Origin: Pseudomonas fluorescens Q2-87
GTDB lineage: Bacteria > Pseudomonadota > Gammaproteobacteria > Pseudomonadales > Pseudomonadaceae
Assembly: GCF_000281895.1 (NCBI RefSeq)
Contig: NZ_CM001558.1
Span: 1,306,556-1,370,555 of the forward strand
Length of the DNA: 64,000 nt
Direction of reading: 5' to 3'
The translations under genes and the position numbers were made by a program. This document shows, piece after piece, positions 9,744 through 18,713 of this stretch; positions within the stretch are counted from its first letter, which is position 1, and each line of letters starts with the position of its first letter. Below the pieces are notes generated by a model that was not told where the DNA came from, searched no databases, and saw only the letters and a program-made list of their open reading frames with translations.

Positions 9744-11693
9744 TTAACGTTCGCTGATTTGCTCGACACCCTCCTTGGGTGCCTTCCAGCCAAGCAGCTG
9801 TTGCTTGAAGCCATAACTGGCGGTTTGGTAATACGTGATTGCGCGTTTGATCAACGGATCGTCGCCGGTTGCCTTGGACTCGCGGCTCTCGGTCAGCGCA
9901 TCGTCATGCCGTCGCAGACCCTGGCGCGGACTGAGAATTGCCAGATCCTTGCCATCGAACAGACCCAGGTGTTGGTAATTGCCCACGACAACGCGGGGTG
10001 GCGTCGGGTTGTCCTGCAACAGGTTGCGACCGAAGAACGTTGATTGATAATCCAGGTTCAGTAATCCAAGCAAGGTGGGCGCGAGATCGATCTGACTGGC
10101 CAGTTGGTCGCTCTCCCGCGGTTCGATCAGCTTCGGCGCGTAGATGAACAGCGGGATCTGATAGTTGCTGATCGGCAGGTCTTCCTTCCCTGCGCTGCCG
10201 GCGGTGTGGTCGGCGACGAAGACGAAGAGGGTGTTATCGAACCACGGTTTTTGCCGCGCCTGTTCCAGAAACTGACCGATGGCGTAATCGGTGTACTTTA
10301 CCGCGCCATCACGGCCATTGCCGGATTTGATGTCTATCCGGTTATCGGGATAGGTGTAGGGGCGGTGATTGGAGGTCGTCATCAACTGCAGCAAGAAGGG
10401 CTGTTGCTTGGCGAAATTGGCATCGGCCAGCTTCAGTGTCTGTTTATACAGATCCTCATCGGCCATGCCCCAGGCATTTTTGAAATGGATCTCGGATTCG
10501 TCGATGCTGCTCTGATCGACAACCCGATAACCGTTGCCGCTGAAGAATGCATTCATGTTGTCGAAGTAACCGCGTCCGCCATAGACAAATACGCTGTCGT
10601 AACCGACTGCGCTCAATTGCTGGCCCAGGCTGGCAAAACCGCTCTCACGCCCGATGCGCTTGACGATCGAACGCCCCGGGGTTGGGGGGATAGCCAGGGT
10701 GATGGCTTCCAGGCCACGGTCGGTGCGAGTGCCCGTGGCGTAGAAATTGTTGAAATACAGGCTCTGTTTACGCAAGGCGTCCAGGTTGGGCGTCAAGTCG
10801 CGTTTGTCGCCATTGCTGCCCAGGTATTTGGCGCTAAGGCTTTCGATGGTCACCAGCACGATGTTCGGTTTACGGGGGGTGCCAGGGTTGTCGATCATTC
10901 GACGGATGTCTTGCGGGTCTTCACCGATGAAACGGGTATTGGGCTCGTTCAATTCGGCACGTATCTGCTGGGCCACAGTGGCCGGGGTCAGGCTGCTGTA
11001 GAACTGTCCGTAGTCCAGCTCGTTGTTACGGAATGCGGCGAAGAACTGATACGGGCCGTTGCTCGCCAGTTCGTTCTGGTAGGCATTGCCGCCTTGGGCA
11101 CGCGGAGCGTCCTGGCTGAGCAGTTGCAGGCTCAGGCCTGCGATGGCCAGCAAGCCCAGCGCGTTGAACAGGCGCCCGCGCAGTTGTGGTAACGGGGCGG
11201 CCACGGCGGCATTGAAGGATTTGCGCAAGGCCAGGCTCAAGCCCACGGCCAGCACGGCGAGAATCGTCAGCAGGGTGCCGATCGGATACGACTCCAGCAC
11301 GTTATTGAGCACTTCGTCGGAATAGACCAGGTAGTCAACAGCGATGAAATTGAAGCGCACGCCGAATTCATCCCAAAAAAGCCATTCGGCCACAGAGGTG
11401 AACAGCATGATGAAAATACTCACGGTCAAAAGCGCTTGAAGGAACCAGCGGTGACCGCGACGGCGCCATAAGGCCGGAGGGCAAAGCAGCAGATACAGGC
11501 CCATCGGCAGGATCGCATAGGCAAGGAAACCCAGGTCATACAGCAGGCCGATGCCGAACGTGGAAACGCTGAATCCCGCCGCCTCATCCAGATGGGTCAG
11601 TAACAAAACGGTTCGGGTCAGGAAAAAAATCGACAGCCAGATGCCGATGATCAGCAGCAGAAGGCGCATTGGCGCCATTTTAATAAAGTCCAT
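9744..11693 (-). CDS. LTA synthase-like sulfatase-fold membrane enzyme (phosphoglycerol or phosphoethanolamine transferase type)
   Basis: A 649-aa protein. Five N-terminal transmembrane helices (about 8-190) precede a periplasmic alkaline-phosphatase/sulfatase domain (about 270-580). Metal and nucleophile signatures appear as VTIESLSAKYLG, the segment ATGTRTDRGLEAI (nucleophile Thr region) and FVADHTAGSAGKEDLPISNY. This is the layout of LtaS, MdoB and related transferases. In a Gram-negative a periplasmic glucan or lipid A donor-acceptor reaction is likelier than lipoteichoic acid synthesis. AAGGAAA precedes ATG 11693. It is divergent from colR, with ColR-box-like sequence in between. Confidence 0.82.
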   Translation of the reverse strand: MDFIKMAPMRLLLLIIGIWLSIFFLTRTVLLLTHLDEAAGFSVSTFGIGLLYDLGFLAYAILPMGLYLLLCPPALWRRRGHRWFLQALLTVSIFIMLFTSVAEWLFWDEFGVRFNFIAVDYLVYSDEVLNNVLESYPIGTLLTILAVLAVGLSLALRKSFNAAVAAPLPQLRGRLFNALGLLAIAGLSLQLLSQDAPRAQGGNAYQNELASNGPYQFFAAFRNNELDYGQFYSSLTPATVAQQIRAELNEPNTRFIGEDPQDIRRMIDNPGTPRKPNIVLVTIESLSAKYLGSNGDKRDLTPNLDALRKQSLYFNNFYATGTRTDRGLEAITLAIPPTPGRSIVKRIGRESGFASLGQQLSAVGYDSVFVYGGRGYFDNMNAFFSGNGYRVVDQSSIDESEIHFKNAWGMADEDLYKQTLKLADANFAKQQPFLLQLMTTSNHRPYTYPDNRIDIKSGNGRDGAVKYTDYAIGQFLEQARQKPWFDNTLFVFVADHTAGSAGKEDLPISNYQIPLFIYAPKLIEPRESDQLASQIDLAPTLLGLLNLDYQSTFFGRNLLQDNPTPPRVVVGNYQHLGLFDGKDLAILSPRQGLRRHDDALTESRESKATGDDPLIKRAITYYQTASYGFKQQLLGWKAPKEGVEQISER

Positions 11694-11770
11694 TTACTAC
11701 ATTTCCTTATTAGATCAATCCGATAGTGCGAGAGTGTTGCCTTGTGACTGTAGTCAGTTTGTGAATCGAT

Positions 11771-11798
11771 AGTGAAAAATCCATAAAAAAACTGATGG
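11771..11798 (-). promoter_or_regulatory. Possible ColR-box pair upstream of the LTA synthase-like gene
   Basis: On the minus strand the stretch contains CCATCAGTTTTTTT followed by TATGGATTTTTCACT. Both look like the T-rich ColR recognition pattern I recall (pyrimidine pair, about five bases, then TTTTT). They lie in the 208-bp gap between colR and the divergent sulfatase-fold gene. This is a pattern match from memory only. Confidence 0.35.
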
Positions 11799-11901
11799 AA
11801 TGAAGGTCATGGCTGGCGCGCCGCAAGGCCTAGCCCTGAGTCGGCATTGGCCGTAAGCTGCGCGGGCCAAGATGGCTGTTAACGTGTACGCAGAGGTGCC
11901 C

Positions 11902-12585
11902 ATGCGAATTCTATTGGTCGAAGACAACCGCGATATCCTGGCCAACCTGGCCGACTACCTGGGCCTCAAGGGCTATACCGTCGATTGCGCCCAGGACGGT
12001 TTGTCGGGGTTGCACCTGGCCGCTACCGAGCACTACGACCTGATCGTGTTGGACATCATGCTGCCGGGCATCGATGGCTATACCCTGTGCAAGCGCCTGC
12101 GCGAAGACGCCCGGCGCGACACGCCGGTGATCATGCTCACAGCCCGGGATCAATTGGATGATCGCCTGCAAGGCTTCAAGTCCGGCGCCGATGACTACCT
12201 GATCAAGCCTTTTGCCTTGTCGGAGCTGGCGGCACGGATCGAAGCCGTCATGCGTCGGGCCCAGGGCGGCGGCCGTCGGGCCTTGCAGGTCAGCGACCTG
12301 ACCTACGACCTCGATACCCTTGAGGTGACCCGCCAGGGCAAACTGCTCAAGCTCAACCCTGTAGGCCTCAAGCTGCTGGCGGTGTTGATGCAGAAAAGCC
12401 CTCATGTGCTGCGCCGGGAAATTCTCGAAGAAGCATTGTGGGGTGATGATTGCCCGGACAGCGACAGCCTGCGCAGCCACGTCCACCAATTGCGCCAGGT
12501 GATCGACAAACCGTTCGACAAACCGCTGTTGCACACCGTACACGGCGTCGGCTATCGCCTGGCCGAGGGCCGAGATGGAGTTTAA
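11902..12585 (+). CDS. colR: Response regulator ColR (OmpR family)
   Basis: A 227-aa two-component regulator. The receiver domain (1-120) has acidic residues in MRILLVEDN, phospho-acceptor Asp in LIVLDIMLPG (about 51) and Lys in DDYLIKPFAL (about 101). The C-terminal winged helix (about 130-222) ends HTVHGVGYRLAEG. Assignment to ColR rests on the overlapping ColS-type kinase and on the downstream methyltransferase-inaA-small gene operon, as next to colRS in P. putida and P. aeruginosa. ColR adjusts outer-membrane and LPS functions under metal stress. ATG 11902 gives the canonical receiver start. Confidence 0.87.
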   Translation: MRILLVEDNRDILANLADYLGLKGYTVDCAQDGLSGLHLAATEHYDLIVLDIMLPGIDGYTLCKRLREDARRDTPVIMLTARDQLDDRLQGFKSGADDYLIKPFALSELAARIEAVMRRAQGGGRRALQVSDLTYDLDTLEVTRQGKLLKLNPVGLKLLAVLMQKSPHVLRREILEEALWGDDCPDSDSLRSHVHQLRQVIDKPFDKPLLHTVHGVGYRLAEGRDGV

Positions 12586-13852
12586 GCAGAGCCTTGCTCA
12601 ACGGATCATTATCGCTTTCGCGCTGATGAGCGCGTTGGTGGCAGGAGCATTCGCCATGGGCATCGTGGCGACGGTTCACTTGGTGGAAGAGAAACTGATT
12701 TCCGCCGGGCTTGGCGGCGATCTGCAACGCCTGCTGTTGATGGACAGCGTCTCTGACTGGAGCCATCGTCCGGAACCCGACCAGCTGTTTTATTTCAGTG
12801 GCGGTCCCGGTGACTTCGAGCTGCCCAAGGACCTGCGCCATCTGGAGCGCGGTTTCCACGAGGTGTTTCGCGAACAGTTGTCGTATCACGCCATGGTCGA
12901 AGTCGTCGACGGTCGACACTACGTGCTGTTGCAAGACCAGAGCGATTTCGAGGAGCGCGAACGGGTGTTGTTCGCCGTGGTGCTGGTGGGCTTCGTGCTC
13001 AGCCTGGCGCTGGCGGTTTTCCTCGGTTGGGTGCTGGCGCGCCGGGTAATGGCGCCCGTGGTTCGCCTCGCCCGGCAAGTGCGTCATCGCGATCAACTGC
13101 TGGGGCTCGCTCCGCCGCTGGCACCGGATTATGCCGCCGATGAGGTGGGTGAGCTGGCGGTGGCGTTCGACGCAACGCTGGGACGGTTACGCCAGGCCCT
13201 GACGCGCGAGCGGTTGTTTACCAGCGACGTGAGCCACGAGTTGCGTACGCCGTTGATGGTCTTGGCGACTTCATGCGAGTTGCTGTTGGAGAACCCGGCG
13301 CTGGACCAGCGTGGCCGTACCCAGGTCGAGCGTATCAACCGAGCCAGCGAAGAAATGCGCGAGCTGGTGCAAACCTTTCTGATGCTCGCCAGGGCCCAAC
13401 GTGAAGACAACGGCATGTCGCCTCGCTTGACCCTTGGACAGGTGGCGGAGAACCTCATTGGTGTGTGGCGCGCTGCCATCGAATCCAAAGGCCTGACGCT
13501 GGTCTTCGTACCGGGGCACCCCGTCGATACCCTGTATAACGCCACATTCCTGACGGCAGTGATGGGCAATCTGTTGCGCAATGCCTTGCACTACACCGAT
13601 CAGGGGTTTATCCGCCTCTCACTGTCCGCCACCGGATTTGTGGTCGAGGACAGTGGCGTGGGCATTCCCGAAGAGAAGCGCGAGGCGATGTTCGAGCCGT
13701 TCGTGCGCGGTAATGAACAGCGCGGCGAAGGGCTTGGGCTGGGGCTTTCCCTGGTGCAACGAATCTGCGAGAACCAAGGCTGGACGGTGAGCCTCAGCAC
13801 AATGGAGCCCAACGGTTGCCGCTTCGAGGTGCAGCTGGATCCAAGGGCGTGA
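12575..13852 (+). CDS. colS: Sensor histidine kinase ColS
   Basis: A 425-aa inner-membrane kinase overlapping colR by 11 bases. It has a first helix (about 11-32), a periplasmic loop (about 33-130), a second helix (about 131-155), HAMP, a HisKA segment with phospho-acceptor His in SDVSHELRTPL (about 217), and an HATPase domain (DSGVGIP, GLGLGLSLVQ). The loop carries an ExxE motif at E126-E129 plus H35, E38 and E96. As I recall, these are the residues reported for Fe(III)/Zn(II) sensing by P. putida ColS, and they fall at the same numbers here. Confidence 0.87.
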   Translation: MEFKQSLAQRIIIAFALMSALVAGAFAMGIVATVHLVEEKLISAGLGGDLQRLLLMDSVSDWSHRPEPDQLFYFSGGPGDFELPKDLRHLERGFHEVFREQLSYHAMVEVVDGRHYVLLQDQSDFEERERVLFAVVLVGFVLSLALAVFLGWVLARRVMAPVVRLARQVRHRDQLLGLAPPLAPDYAADEVGELAVAFDATLGRLRQALTRERLFTSDVSHELRTPLMVLATSCELLLENPALDQRGRTQVERINRASEEMRELVQTFLMLARAQREDNGMSPRLTLGQVAENLIGVWRAAIESKGLTLVFVPGHPVDTLYNATFLTAVMGNLLRNALHYTDQGFIRLSLSATGFVVEDSGVGIPEEKREAMFEPFVRGNEQRGEGLGLGLSLVQRICENQGWTVSLSTMEPNGCRFEVQLDPRA

Positions 13853-13892
13853 CGGTTTTCGTTGAAAAACCTTGTAACTATTGCACCCATCC

Positions 13893-13910
13893 GATGACAT
13901 TTTTTTCACA
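13893..13910 (+). promoter_or_regulatory. ColR-box-like site upstream of the methyltransferase-inaA operon
   Basis: The sequence TGACATTTTTTTCACA lies 57 bases upstream of the methyltransferase ATG and just after colS. It fits the T-tract ColR-box pattern as I remember it from P. putida, where ColR activates the operon next to colRS. Confidence 0.45.
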
Positions 13911-13966
13911 AAGAGATGACATGGGGATTCATAAGGTTGAGCTGATCAGTTATGGAGCTCTTCCCC

Positions 13967-14635
13967 ATGTCCAAACCCATCAAGCTCGATTTTTCTGAAA
14001 AGTACGACGAGCAACATGCCCGTAAATATTTTCAAAAGCATCGTAGCGGTCTGAGTCGTCGCCTTTCCAACCTTCGTGATCAACAACTGGCCCGGCACGC
14101 ACTGGCGCTCGCCGGTGACCCGGGGCTGGTATTGGATTTGCCCTGTGGCGCGGGGCGTTTCTGGCCCTTATTGGCCGAAAAGCCGAATCGCGTCATCATT
14201 GGCGCGGACAATTCCGAGGCCATGCTCAAGACTGCTTTGGAGGCTCAACCGGCGGATGTCGTAAAACGGGTACAACCCTTGCACACTTCTGCGTTCGACA
14301 TTGCGTTACCTGATAATGCCGTCGACAGCATTTTTTGCATGCGCCTGTTGCATCACATCGGTCAAGCCGAGCACCGCCTGGCGATCCTCAAGGAGTTCGG
14401 GCGCGTGAGTCGTGACAGTGTGATTGTTTCGTTATGGGTCGATGGTAATTTCAAGGCCTGGAAACGCAAGCGTCAGGAACGCACTCGTGGGCAGAAAGAC
14501 TACCAGAATCGATTTGTGTTACCGGTTGCTACAGTAGAAGAAGAGTTTCGGCAGGCCGGGTTTCGCATTCAGGAACGACTGGACTTTCTACCGCTCTATG
14601 CCATGTGGCGAGTTTATGTATTACGCAAGAGGTAA
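13967..14635 (+). CDS. Class I SAM-dependent methyltransferase of the ColRS locus
   Basis: A 222-aa protein. The SAM-binding motif is LVLDLPCGAGRFWPLLAE (about residues 47-64), with IGADNSEAML as motif II and a CMRLLHHIGQ stretch near 128, typical of Methyltransf_11/25. The acceptor is unknown; the next gene encodes an LPS-kinase-like protein, so an envelope glycolipid is plausible. ATG 13967, with GGAG 9 bases upstream, is preferred over ATG 13952. The 222-residue length agrees with the gene I recall downstream of colRS in P. putida. Confidence 0.8.
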   Translation: MSKPIKLDFSEKYDEQHARKYFQKHRSGLSRRLSNLRDQQLARHALALAGDPGLVLDLPCGAGRFWPLLAEKPNRVIIGADNSEAMLKTALEAQPADVVKRVQPLHTSAFDIALPDNAVDSIFCMRLLHHIGQAEHRLAILKEFGRVSRDSVIVSLWVDGNFKAWKRKRQERTRGQKDYQNRFVLPVATVEEEFRQAGFRIQERLDFLPLYAMWRVYVLRKR

Positions 14636-14639
14636 TGGC

Positions 14640-15350
14640 ATGGGTATACAAGCAGCAGAGACATCAACGACCCCCCTCGATGACTTCGAGCATTTCTGGA
14701 GCCAGCAGGGGGAGTGGGTGGAAGAACCCAACGTGCGTCGCGGCGGTGAAAGCGGTGTGCAACGGATCAGGAGCAAGGACGGCAAGCTGCTTTATGCCAA
14801 GCGTCAGACCGGACATATTTATCGCAGTTGGTTGCACCCATTCGGTCGACCGACGGTGCTGCGCGAGCAGGATGCACTGCTGGCGTTGACCCGGCTCGAT
14901 GTGCGTGTTCCCCAGCTGATTTTCTGTGGCGCCCAGCGGGACCCGGTTCATAAGTGGCGAGCGCTGCTGGTGACCAAGGCGCTCGACGGCTTTGAAGAAA
15001 TCGAACACTGGTATGCCGCAGGTGGGCGCGAGCGTCACGGTGAAGCGGTGCATGATCAAATGCTCCAGGCACTGGCTGAAAGCCTGGCTCGCATGCACAA
15101 GGGCCGTTGGCAGCATGGCTGCATCTACATCAAGCACGTTTTTGTGCGTGTGACGGGAGAAGGCGAGGCGGCCAAACCCGAGGTGGCCTTGCTTGATTTC
15201 GAGAAGTGTCGCCAGCGCCTGACCGCTCAGCGAGCGGCTTCCCACGACATGAAGCAACTGCGGCGCCATTCGTCGTTCAGCGATGCCGACTGGAAAAAAC
15301 TCGTCTACTTTTATGAGGCGGCGTTTGGCAGCGCTATCAAAGGTTTATAG
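14640..15350 (+). CDS. inaA: InaA-family lipopolysaccharide kinase-like protein
   Basis: A 236-aa protein kinase-fold protein of the WaaP/InaA family, which phosphorylates sugars of the LPS core. Kinase-like features include KLLYAKRQTGHIYRSW (ATP-binding Lys region, about 47), the catalytic-loop equivalent CIYIKHVFV (about 165) and LLDFEKCRQR (metal-binding Asp, DFEK, about 190). ATG 14640 lies 4 bases after the methyltransferase stop with AAGAGG before it, so it is coupled. Family members respond to acid or membrane stress, consistent with ColRS control. Confidence 0.82.
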   Translation: MGIQAAETSTTPLDDFEHFWSQQGEWVEEPNVRRGGESGVQRIRSKDGKLLYAKRQTGHIYRSWLHPFGRPTVLREQDALLALTRLDVRVPQLIFCGAQRDPVHKWRALLVTKALDGFEEIEHWYAAGGRERHGEAVHDQMLQALAESLARMHKGRWQHGCIYIKHVFVRVTGEGEAAKPEVALLDFEKCRQRLTAQRAASHDMKQLRRHSSFSDADWKKLVYFYEAAFGSAIKGL

Positions 15351-15352
15351 CC

Positions 15353-15580
15353 ATGAAACTAGAAATTGCTAGAGGTGTGTTTTTAGTGGGAGCCCTGGCA
15401 GTTGCATCGATGGCGGTGGCTGTCTGGGAGCAGCCACGCGCGCAGATCCTTAGTGTGTCCAATGCTGATGCGCACTGTCCTTTGCCACGCGTGGCGAAGG
15501 CCAGTGAGGCGATCCGGCCGGACAACGATCTGCTGCTGTTCATGTTCAGTCTTTCCCAGGGGATGAAGCCGCAGAGTTGA
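15353..15580 (+). CDS. Small membrane or secreted protein, third gene of the ColRS target operon
   Basis: A 75-aa protein starting 2 bases after the inaA stop. One hydrophobic N-terminal segment (about residues 8-25, GVFLVGALAVASMAVAVW) is followed by a short polar region with a single Cys. It matches the small third ORF that I recall after inaA in P. putida. No function is known. The operon terminator follows. Confidence 0.65.
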   Translation: MKLEIARGVFLVGALAVASMAVAVWEQPRAQILSVSNADAHCPLPRVAKASEAIRPDNDLLLFMFSLSQGMKPQS

Positions 15581-15603
15581 GCATCATGGAACCAGGATAA
15601 AAG

Positions 15604-15629
15604 GCCTCGCTTGTGCGAGGCTTTTTTTT
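15604..15629 (+). terminator. Terminator of the methyltransferase-inaA operon
   Basis: The stem GCCTCGC / GCGAGGC with a TTGT loop and eight T residues begins 24 bases after the small-protein stop. Confidence 0.92.
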
Positions 15630-15673
15630 GGATTTTTCCCACTTGCCACAAGTCTCCAGCAGGACCCGATGCC

Positions 15674-18600
15674 TCAGGGTTTGTCCGGCTTGGCCAGCAA
15701 GGTGTAGACGCAGGGCAGCACGAACAGCGTAAATAACGTACCGATCGACATGCCCGTGGCGATCACCGTGCCGATGTCGAAGCGGCTCACCGCGCCGGCA
15801 CCTGTGGCGAGGATCAACGGCACCATGCCAAACACCATGGCTGCGGTGGTCATCAACACCGGCCGCAGACGAATCGACGCTGCCAGTTCCACGGCTTCGC
15901 GCGGCGTCAGGCCCTGTTCCTTGCGCAACTGGTTGGCGAACTCGACGATCAGGATCCCATGCTTGCTGATCAGGCCGATCAGCGTCACCAGGCCCACCTG
16001 GGTATAGATGTTCATGCTCGACCAGCCGAGGAACAGCGGAATCAATGCGCCGCAAATGGACAGCGGTACCGTCACCAGAATCACCAGCGGGTCGCGGAAG
16101 CTCTCGAACTGGGCGGCCAGTACCAGGAAGATGATTGCCAGGGCCAGGGCAAAGGTGACCCACAGCGCGCTGCCCTCCTGTACGAACTGCCGCGAAGCCC
16201 CGGCGTAATCGAAGGCGAAGCCCACCGGAGCCTCCTCCCGGGCGATCTGGCGGACCGTCTCGATGGCTTCACCCATGCTCACGATGGGAAAGCCTGAGAT
16301 CGTCACCGCGTTGAGCTGCTGGAACTGATTCAGTTGTCGCGGTCGCGCCCGGTCGCTGACCTTGATCAGGGTCGACAGCGGCAAGGACTCGCCCTTGGCA
16401 TTTTTTACGTAGTAGTTGTTCAACCGGTCCGGATTGTCCCGAAATGATCGCTCGACCTGGGCAATGACCTTGTAGCTACGCCCCTCGATGGTGAAACGAT
16501 TGATTTCCGCCTCACCTAGCAGGGTCGCCAGTGTGCCGCCCAGGTCCTGCATCGAAACGCCCATCTGGGCCGCCTTGGCGCGATCAATATCGACCACGAC
16601 CTCGGGTTTGTCGAACGCAAGGTCGATATCCATGAAGGCGAATTTGCCCGATTCCAAGGCGCGTTTCTTCACGCGTTCGGCGATCTCCAGCAGCGTGGCG
16701 TAATCCTTCGGCGAATTGATGACGAAGGCGAATGGCAGGCCTTCGCCGGTGCCGGGCAATGAGGGCAGGTTGAACCCGAAGATTTGCAAGCCAGGAATAG
16801 TCTCCAGCTTGGCCTGGACCTCTGGCAGGATTTCCATCTGGGTGCGGCTGCGTTCGTTCCAGGGCTTGAGCAGGAAGCCGCCGATGCCGGACTGCACACC
16901 GTTGTAGCCGTTGATCTGGAACGAGGAATAGTATTCGGGGAATTCCTTGAAGATGGTGAGGAAGTGGTCGGTGTAGGCGTTCAGGTAGTCGAGGTTGGTC
17001 GTCTTCGGGGCGTTGGCCATCATGAAGATGATGCCCTGGTCTTCGTCGGGCGCCAGTTCGGACTTGGTGAACATGATCAGCACCGGAATCAGCAGCAGTA
17101 TGATCCCGGCAAACACCAGCACCACCGGCCGGGAATTGAGTGTGCCGTGAAGCAGGCGCTGGTAGCGGTTCTTCAAGCGTTCGAAAATCACGTCCAGCCG
17201 ATGGGCCAGCCCAGACGGGTTTTCGTCATGGCGCAACAGCATCGCGCACATCATCGGCGAGAGGGTCAGGGCGACGATTCCGGAAATCACTACCGCCCCC
17301 GCCAGGGTCAAGGCGAACTCCTTGAACAAGGCCCCCGTCAGGCCTTGCAGCAGGCCGATCGGCGCGTACACCGCCGCCAGCGTGATGGTCATCGAGACCA
17401 CCGGCATGGCGATTTCCCGGGCGCCTTCGATTGCGGCGTCAAAGGGCGTCTTGCCCTCCTCGATGTGCCGATGGATGTTCTCCACCACGACGATGGCGTC
17501 GTCCACCACCAGGCCAATGGCAAGCACCATGGCCAGCAGCGTCAGCAGGTTCATCGAGTAGCCCATCAACTGCATGAAGAACATCACGCCGATCATCGAC
17601 AGAGGGATGGTCACCACGGGGATCAGCACTGAACGCAAGGCGCCGAGGAACAGGAACACCACGACGATGACGATCAGCACCGCCTCGAACAGGGTTTTCA
17701 CCACCTCGTCGATGGATGCCTGGATGAACAGGGTGGCGTCGTAGGCGATCTCGGCCTTGAGATTGGTCGGCAACTGGGCCTCCATCTCCGGCATGATCTT
17801 GCGCACTTCCTTGATGACATCGAGCGGGTTCGCGCCGGGCGTGGCCTTGATCCCGATGTACACCGAGGGCGTGCCACCGAAGGAGCTGATGGTGTCGTAA
17901 TTCTCGGCGCCCATTTCCACGCGAGCCACGTCCCGCAGCAGTACGCGGCTGTCCCCGTCGGTCTTGAGCGGGATCGCGGCGAAGGCCTCGGCCGACTTGA
18001 GTTCGGTGTTGGCGTTGATGCTGGTGACGACGTACTCGCCCTTGACTTCACCGGCAGCGGAAAGGAAGTTGTGCTGGCGCACGGCGTTGGTCACGTCGGC
18101 GGCGGTCAGGCCAAAACCGGCGAGCTTGACCGGGTCCAGCCACAGGCGCATGGCAAAGACCTGGTTGCCAAGGATCTCTGCCTCAGCCATGCCAGGCAGC
18201 GTCGCGAGCTTGGGCTGGATAACCCGTGACAGGTAATCGGTAATCTGCGGGTTGTTCAGTTCCTTGCTGAAGAAACTGATGTACATCAGCGCCGAGGCAT
18301 CGGCCGCCTCGCGACTGAGGACCGGGTCCTCGGCGTCCTGGGGCAACTGGTTCTTGACCTCGTTGGCCTTGGCCAGCAGTTCGGTAAAGAGTCGGTCGCT
18401 GTTGGAGCCGATGCGGGCGTAGACCGAGATCACCGAGAAGTTCTGCCGGCTGACCGACGTCATGTAGTCGATGCCCTCGGCACTGGCCAGGCTCTGTTGC
18501 ATCGGTTGGGTGATGTAGCCCTGGATGGTTTCGGCGTTTGCCCCGGGGTAGGCGGTGGTCACCGTGATCAGGGCGTTCTCCATTTGTGGATACTGCCGCA

Positions 18601-18700
18601 GCGGCAGCTTGCTCCAGGCCTGGAAGCCCAGCAGCACGATCAACAGGCTGACCACGGTAGCGAGCACCGGACGGCGGATGAACGGATCGGTAAAAGCCAT
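15674..18700 (-). CDS. mexW: RND multidrug efflux permease, MexW type
   Basis: A 1008-aa inner-membrane proton/drug antiporter of the HAE1 family, slightly shorter than AcrB. It starts MAFTDPFIRRPVLATVV. The proton-relay pair is in AIGLVVDDAIVVVENIHRH (about residue 400), and a second TM4-like helix is preceded by large periplasmic loops. Assignment to MexW rather than MexI or MexK rests mainly on synteny: the pair lies between the imelysin/DUF1513 locus and inaA-colRS, the region where I recall mexVW in P. aeruginosa. No outer-membrane channel gene is present, as for MexVW, which uses OprM. It lies 13 bases downstream of the adaptor gene. Confidence 0.8.
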   Translation of the reverse strand: MAFTDPFIRRPVLATVVSLLIVLLGFQAWSKLPLRQYPQMENALITVTTAYPGANAETIQGYITQPMQQSLASAEGIDYMTSVSRQNFSVISVYARIGSNSDRLFTELLAKANEVKNQLPQDAEDPVLSREAADASALMYISFFSKELNNPQITDYLSRVIQPKLATLPGMAEAEILGNQVFAMRLWLDPVKLAGFGLTAADVTNAVRQHNFLSAAGEVKGEYVVTSINANTELKSAEAFAAIPLKTDGDSRVLLRDVARVEMGAENYDTISSFGGTPSVYIGIKATPGANPLDVIKEVRKIMPEMEAQLPTNLKAEIAYDATLFIQASIDEVVKTLFEAVLIVIVVVFLFLGALRSVLIPVVTIPLSMIGVMFFMQLMGYSMNLLTLLAMVLAIGLVVDDAIVVVENIHRHIEEGKTPFDAAIEGAREIAMPVVSMTITLAAVYAPIGLLQGLTGALFKEFALTLAGAVVISGIVALTLSPMMCAMLLRHDENPSGLAHRLDVIFERLKNRYQRLLHGTLNSRPVVLVFAGIILLLIPVLIMFTKSELAPDEDQGIIFMMANAPKTTNLDYLNAYTDHFLTIFKEFPEYYSSFQINGYNGVQSGIGGFLLKPWNERSRTQMEILPEVQAKLETIPGLQIFGFNLPSLPGTGEGLPFAFVINSPKDYATLLEIAERVKKRALESGKFAFMDIDLAFDKPEVVVDIDRAKAAQMGVSMQDLGGTLATLLGEAEINRFTIEGRSYKVIAQVERSFRDNPDRLNNYYVKNAKGESLPLSTLIKVSDRARPRQLNQFQQLNAVTISGFPIVSMGEAIETVRQIAREEAPVGFAFDYAGASRQFVQEGSALWVTFALALAIIFLVLAAQFESFRDPLVILVTVPLSICGALIPLFLGWSSMNIYTQVGLVTLIGLISKHGILIVEFANQLRKEQGLTPREAVELAASIRLRPVLMTTAAMVFGMVPLILATGAGAVSRFDIGTVIATGMSIGTLFTLFVLPCVYTLLAKPDKP

Positions 18701-18713
18701 GGGGGTTCCTTGA

